Origin: an uncultured Bacteroides sp. | GTDB lineage: Bacteria; Bacteroidota; Bacteroidia; Bacteroidales; Bacteroidaceae | Direction of reading: 5' to 3' | Assembly: GCA_905197435.1 (NCBI GenBank) | Contig: CAJJYX010000008.1 | Location: 1-35,319 of the forward strand | Length of the DNA: 35,319 nucleotides | Part shown: positions 32,520-35,319 of the stretch, in pieces | Position numbering within the stretch: position 1 is the stretch's first letter | Layout of the letters: the number at the start of each line of letters is the position of its first letter | Notes under the pieces: model-generated | Database searches by the model: none | The model's input: the letters and a program-made list of their open reading frames with translations, nothing else | What the model was told of the DNA's origin: nothing | Position numbers and translations under genes: made by a program

Positions 32520-32660
32520 TCTTTAGCACAAGATAAATCAGAAATACAATACTTGAAAGAAGTATTCAAATTAAGTGAAGGTGAAGCAAACTTCCTTATT
32601 ACATGTACAATAGGAGAAGGTTTATTCAAAGTTGGACCAGATACAGCAATTTTACAAATT
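32520..32660 (+). pseudogene. Remnant of a VirB4/TraE-type conjugation ATPase (C-terminal fragment)
   Basis: A 47-codon open stretch without a start of its own reads AQDKSEIQYLKEVFKLSEGE followed by ANFLITCTIGEGLFKVGPD and TAILQI. The L-S-x-x-E...FL...GEGLF-x-VG pattern is what I know from the C-terminal end of VirB4/TraE ATPases of Firmicutes-type conjugative elements. Codon use is strongly A+T-rich, unlike the genes around it. The frame runs past the susC ATG (different phase) and stops at 32708. No conjugation gene is nearby, so this looks like a decayed or inserted piece of foreign DNA. Identification is from memory of the motif, so confidence is moderate. Confidence 0.5.
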
Positions 32661-32668
32661 CTTATATT

Positions 32669-35319
32669 ATGCAAAAGTACAAAATGCCAATCAGCAGGCT
32701 ACGGATGATGGTTTGTCTGATAGGAATGTTACTTCCGATGTGCATGTTCGCACAGCAAATTACAGTACAAGGTGTAGTGAAAGACCAGACCGGTGAAACG
32801 GTTATTGGCGCCAGTGTAATGGAAAAAGGAACCACAAATGGGACAATAACCGGTATTGACGGTGATTTCTCTTTGAACATGTCTCCGAACGGTACTCTTA
32901 TCGTTTCATTTGTAGGCTATAAGACTCAGGAGGTGCAGGTGAAAGGACAGAAACAGCTGCAGGTAGTCTTGTCTGAAGATGCCGAAATGCTGGATGAAGT
33001 GGTGGTGATAGGGTATGGCACCATGAAGAAAAGCGACCTTACAGGAGCCGTGTCCTCCATCGGTAACAAGGATATCAAGGATTCCCCCGTATCCAATTTG
33101 GGACAAGCCATCCAGGGAAAAATCTCAGGTGTGCAGATTGTAGATGCCGGTAAACCGGGAGACAATGTATCCATCAAGATTCGTGGTTTGGGTTCTATCA
33201 ACAACTGCGACCCGCTGGTCGTGATTGACGGAGTGCCTACCGACTTGGGCTTGTCTTCCTTAAATATGGCAGATGTGGAACGTTTGGATGTATTGAAGGA
33301 TGCTTCGGCCACAGCCATCTACGGTTCCCGGGGAGCCAATGGAGTTGTGATGATTACCACCAAGCGCGGTACGGAAGGAAAAGGAAAACTTGCTGTATCA
33401 GCCAATTACTCTTTCCAAAATGCTACGAATGTACCTTCTTTATTGAACGCGGCGCAGTATGCCGAGTTGAGTAATGACATGATGGTGAACAGCGGACGTA
33501 ATCCTAATCCGGAATGGGCCAATCCTTCTGAATTGGGTGCAGGTACCGATTGGATGGATGAATTGCTCCGTACGGGTGTGATGCAGAACTATACGGTAAG
33601 TTATTCCGGCGGTAACGAGAAATCCCATTATTATGTGTCCGGTGGCTTTCTGGATCAGTCCGGTATCGTGAAGAGTGTGAATTACCGTCGCTTCACATTC
33701 CAGTCCAACAGTGATGCGCAAGTCTTGAAATGGTTGAAGTTCTCCAATAACATTACGTTCAGTGCCGATACGAAGAAGTCGGGCAGCTATAATATAGGCG
33801 ACGTGCTGAAAGCACTCCCCATTTATCCGGTGAAGAATGAAGATGGCAGTTGGAGTGGTCCTGATGGCAATTCGGAATGGTATGGCAGCACACGCAACCC
33901 CATTGGACCGACGGAACTGGACAAGAGTCAGACTGATGGATACAACTTCCTGGCCAACTTGACGGCAGAACTTACCTTTACCAAATGGCTCAAGTTTAAA
34001 AGTACCTTCGGTTACGATGCCAAATTCTGGTTCATAGACAATTTTACTCCCAAGTATAACTGGAAGCCCACTCCCACAGAAGAGACTTCACGCTATAAGA
34101 GCGATAACAAGTCGTTCACCTATTTGTGGGACAACTATTTCTTATTCGACCATACTTTTGCAGAAAAACATCGTGTGGGATTGATGGCCGGTATGTCTGC
34201 CCAATGGAACACCAACGACTACCTGAATGCGCAGAAGAATGTGTTTATGTTCGACAATGTGCACGAAATGGATAATGGCGAGGAAATGTATGCCATCGGT
34301 GGAAACGGGACAGAGTGGGCATTGCTCTCTTACATGGCACGTGTCAACTACTCTTACGAAGACCGCTATCTGCTGACGGCAACTATCCGGCGTGACGGTT
34401 CCAGCCGTTTCGGTAAGAAACATCGCTGGAGTACTTTCCCTTCCGTATCTGTGGCATGGCGTGCTTCTCAGGAAAAGTGGTTTCCCAAAAACGACTATAT
34501 CAATGACCTGAAAGTGCGTGCGGGATACGGTGTGACCGGTAGCCAGGCAAGTGTTGGAAACTACAGCTATCTGGCATCCTACAATACCAGTGTATATCCT
34601 TTCGGCATTTCGAGCGGCAATCAGACAGCGCTGGTTTCTTCTACTCTCGCCAACCCGTATATCCATTGGGAAGAGGTGGCACAAACCAACATCGGTTTTG
34701 ATGCCTCACTGTTCAATTCACGCGTTATGTTCTCGTTCGATGCTTATCTGAAGGAGACGAGAGATATGCTGGTAAAGGCGTCTATCCCCATCACATCGGG
34801 ATTTGAAGATACTACAACCACGTATACCAATGCCGGAAAAGTACGTAATCAAGGTATTGAAATGAGTCTGCATACCATCAATCTTACCGGTGAACTGGGA
34901 TGGGAAACGAATCTGACCGCCACTTACAACAAGAATAAAATCAAGGATTTGAACAGCGACGTTCCTTATTACATTAACCAAATCAATAACTCCTATGTAA
35001 CGATGCTGGCAAAGGACTATCCCATCAACGTCTTCTACGGCTATGTTACGGACGGAATCTTCCAGAACCAGTCTGAAGTGAATACACATGCCGTGCAGCC
35101 GGGAGCTGAGCCGGGTGATATTCGTTTCAAGGATTTGAACAACGATGGTGTCATCAATGATAGTGACCGTACCGTCATCGGTAACCCGAACCCAAGTTGG
35201 CTGTTCTCCATGAATAATAGCCTTTCCTATAAAGGTTTCGAACTTTCCGTTTTCTTACAAGGTATAGCCGGAAATAAGATATACAATGCCAACAATATCG
35301 ACAATACCGGTATGGCAGG
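32669..35319 (+). CDS. SusC-type TonB-dependent transporter, 3' end beyond the window
   Basis: Open frame of 883 codons running off the right edge. Signal peptide (about 1-29, ending MCMFAQ), CarboxypepD_reg-like domain (about 31-110, VQGVVKDQTGETVIGASV), TonB box with the SusC hallmark DEVVVIGYGTMKKSDLTGAV, and a plug domain with GQAIQGKISGVQIVDAGKP, IKIRGLGSIN, PLVVIDGVPTD and YGSRGANGVVMITTK. The barrel follows. SusC proteins pair with a SusD lipoprotein, expected just beyond the window. The ATG at 32669 gives a complete signal peptide; the next ATG at 32684 would also work. Upstream DNA within 150 bases is the VirB4-like remnant and lacks a TAnnTTTG box, so the promoter is unclear. Confidence 0.92.
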   Translation, partial: MQKYKMPISRLRMMVCLIGMLLPMCMFAQQITVQGVVKDQTGETVIGASVMEKGTTNGTITGIDGDFSLNMSPNGTLIVSFVGYKTQEVQVKGQKQLQVVLSEDAEMLDEVVVIGYGTMKKSDLTGAVSSIGNKDIKDSPVSNLGQAIQGKISGVQIVDAGKPGDNVSIKIRGLGSINNCDPLVVIDGVPTDLGLSSLNMADVERLDVLKDASATAIYGSRGANGVVMITTKRGTEGKGKLAVSANYSFQNATNVPSLLNAAQYAELSNDMMVNSGRNPNPEWANPSELGAGTDWMDELLRTGVMQNYTVSYSGGNEKSHYYVSGGFLDQSGIVKSVNYRRFTFQSNSDAQVLKWLKFSNNITFSADTKKSGSYNIGDVLKALPIYPVKNEDGSWSGPDGNSEWYGSTRNPIGPTELDKSQTDGYNFLANLTAELTFTKWLKFKSTFGYDAKFWFIDNFTPKYNWKPTPTEETSRYKSDNKSFTYLWDNYFLFDHTFAEKHRVGLMAGMSAQWNTNDYLNAQKNVFMFDNVHEMDNGEEMYAIGGNGTEWALLSYMARVNYSYEDRYLLTATIRRDGSSRFGKKHRWSTFPSVSVAWRASQEKWFPKNDYINDLKVRAGYGVTGSQASVGNYSYLASYNTSVYPFGISSGNQTALVSSTLANPYIHWEEVAQTNIGFDASLFNSRVMFSFDAYLKETRDMLVKASIPITSGFEDTTTTYTNAGKVRNQGIEMSLHTINLTGELGWETNLTATYNKNKIKDLNSDVPYYINQINNSYVTMLAKDYPINVFYGYVTDGIFQNQSEVNTHAVQPGAEPGDIRFKDLNNDGVINDSDRTVIGNPNPSWLFSMNNSLSYKGFELSVFLQGIAGNKIYNANNIDNTGMA

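Noticed and set aside
32451..32668. Invertible promoter for susC
   Set aside because: The only inverted repeat (32451-32479) has a 9-base loop and no second distant copy near the susC start, and no recombinase gene is in the window.

Overview
The window looks like a chromosome segment of a gut Bacteroides or close relative (Bacteroidales). The signs are a SusC-type TonB-dependent transporter beside a SusR-like regulator, several CarboxypepD_reg/TonB receptors, DUF4374 and PepSY proteins, lipoproteins, promoters with the Bacteroides -7 box TAnnTTTG, and weak or absent Shine-Dalgarno sequences. No tRNA, rRNA, IS element or CRISPR array was seen.

Left part (1-11.5 kb): a corrinoid-type ABC importer on the + strand (btuF partial, btuC, btuD, overlapping ends) faces an anaerobic cobalamin operon on the - strand. 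The operon reads cobJ-cbiC, cbiE-cbiT, cbiG-cbiF, cobK-cbiD, then an outer-membrane barrel gene. Every biosynthetic gene is a two-enzyme fusion. Together they cover most of the ring-contraction and methylation steps from cobalt-factor III onward; cbiL and the amidation and late-assembly genes are not in the window. An AraC-type regulator with its own promoter and terminators sits upstream.

Middle part (11.7-29.0 kb, all - strand): an envelope metal/tetrapyrrole locus headed by a clear cobalamin riboswitch (about 28811-28990). In order of transcription it holds a large lipoprotein of unknown function with a Cys/His peptidase-like domain, a TonB receptor, a DUF4374 lipoprotein, an exported CbiK chelatase, a PepSY membrane protein, a membrane-anchored CobN-family chelatase (HmuS-like), a small polytopic protein, a MotA/TolQ/ExbB proton channel, a DUF2149 protein, a second TonB receptor and a second exported CbiK. 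It looks like a xusABC-type (xenosiderophore) set joined to an hmuSTUV-type (heme) set with two periplasmic chelatases added, under B12 control. My inference is that it scavenges cobalt or a metallated tetrapyrrole/corrinoid when B12 is low and supplies the neighbouring B12 genes. Two internal promoters each sit beside a nearly identical 16-bp motif.

Right part (29-35.3 kb): a DUF169-GNAT fusion (- strand), a SusR-like DUF6377 regulator (+) and a SusC-type transporter (+) cut by the window end. A short A+T-rich stretch just before susC reads as the C-terminal end of a VirB4/TraE-type conjugation ATPase and looks like foreign debris.

Three intergenic regions (3074, 9015 and 29066) each carry a tandem array with a period of exactly 22 bp but different unit sequences. 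I cannot assign them to a named repeat family.
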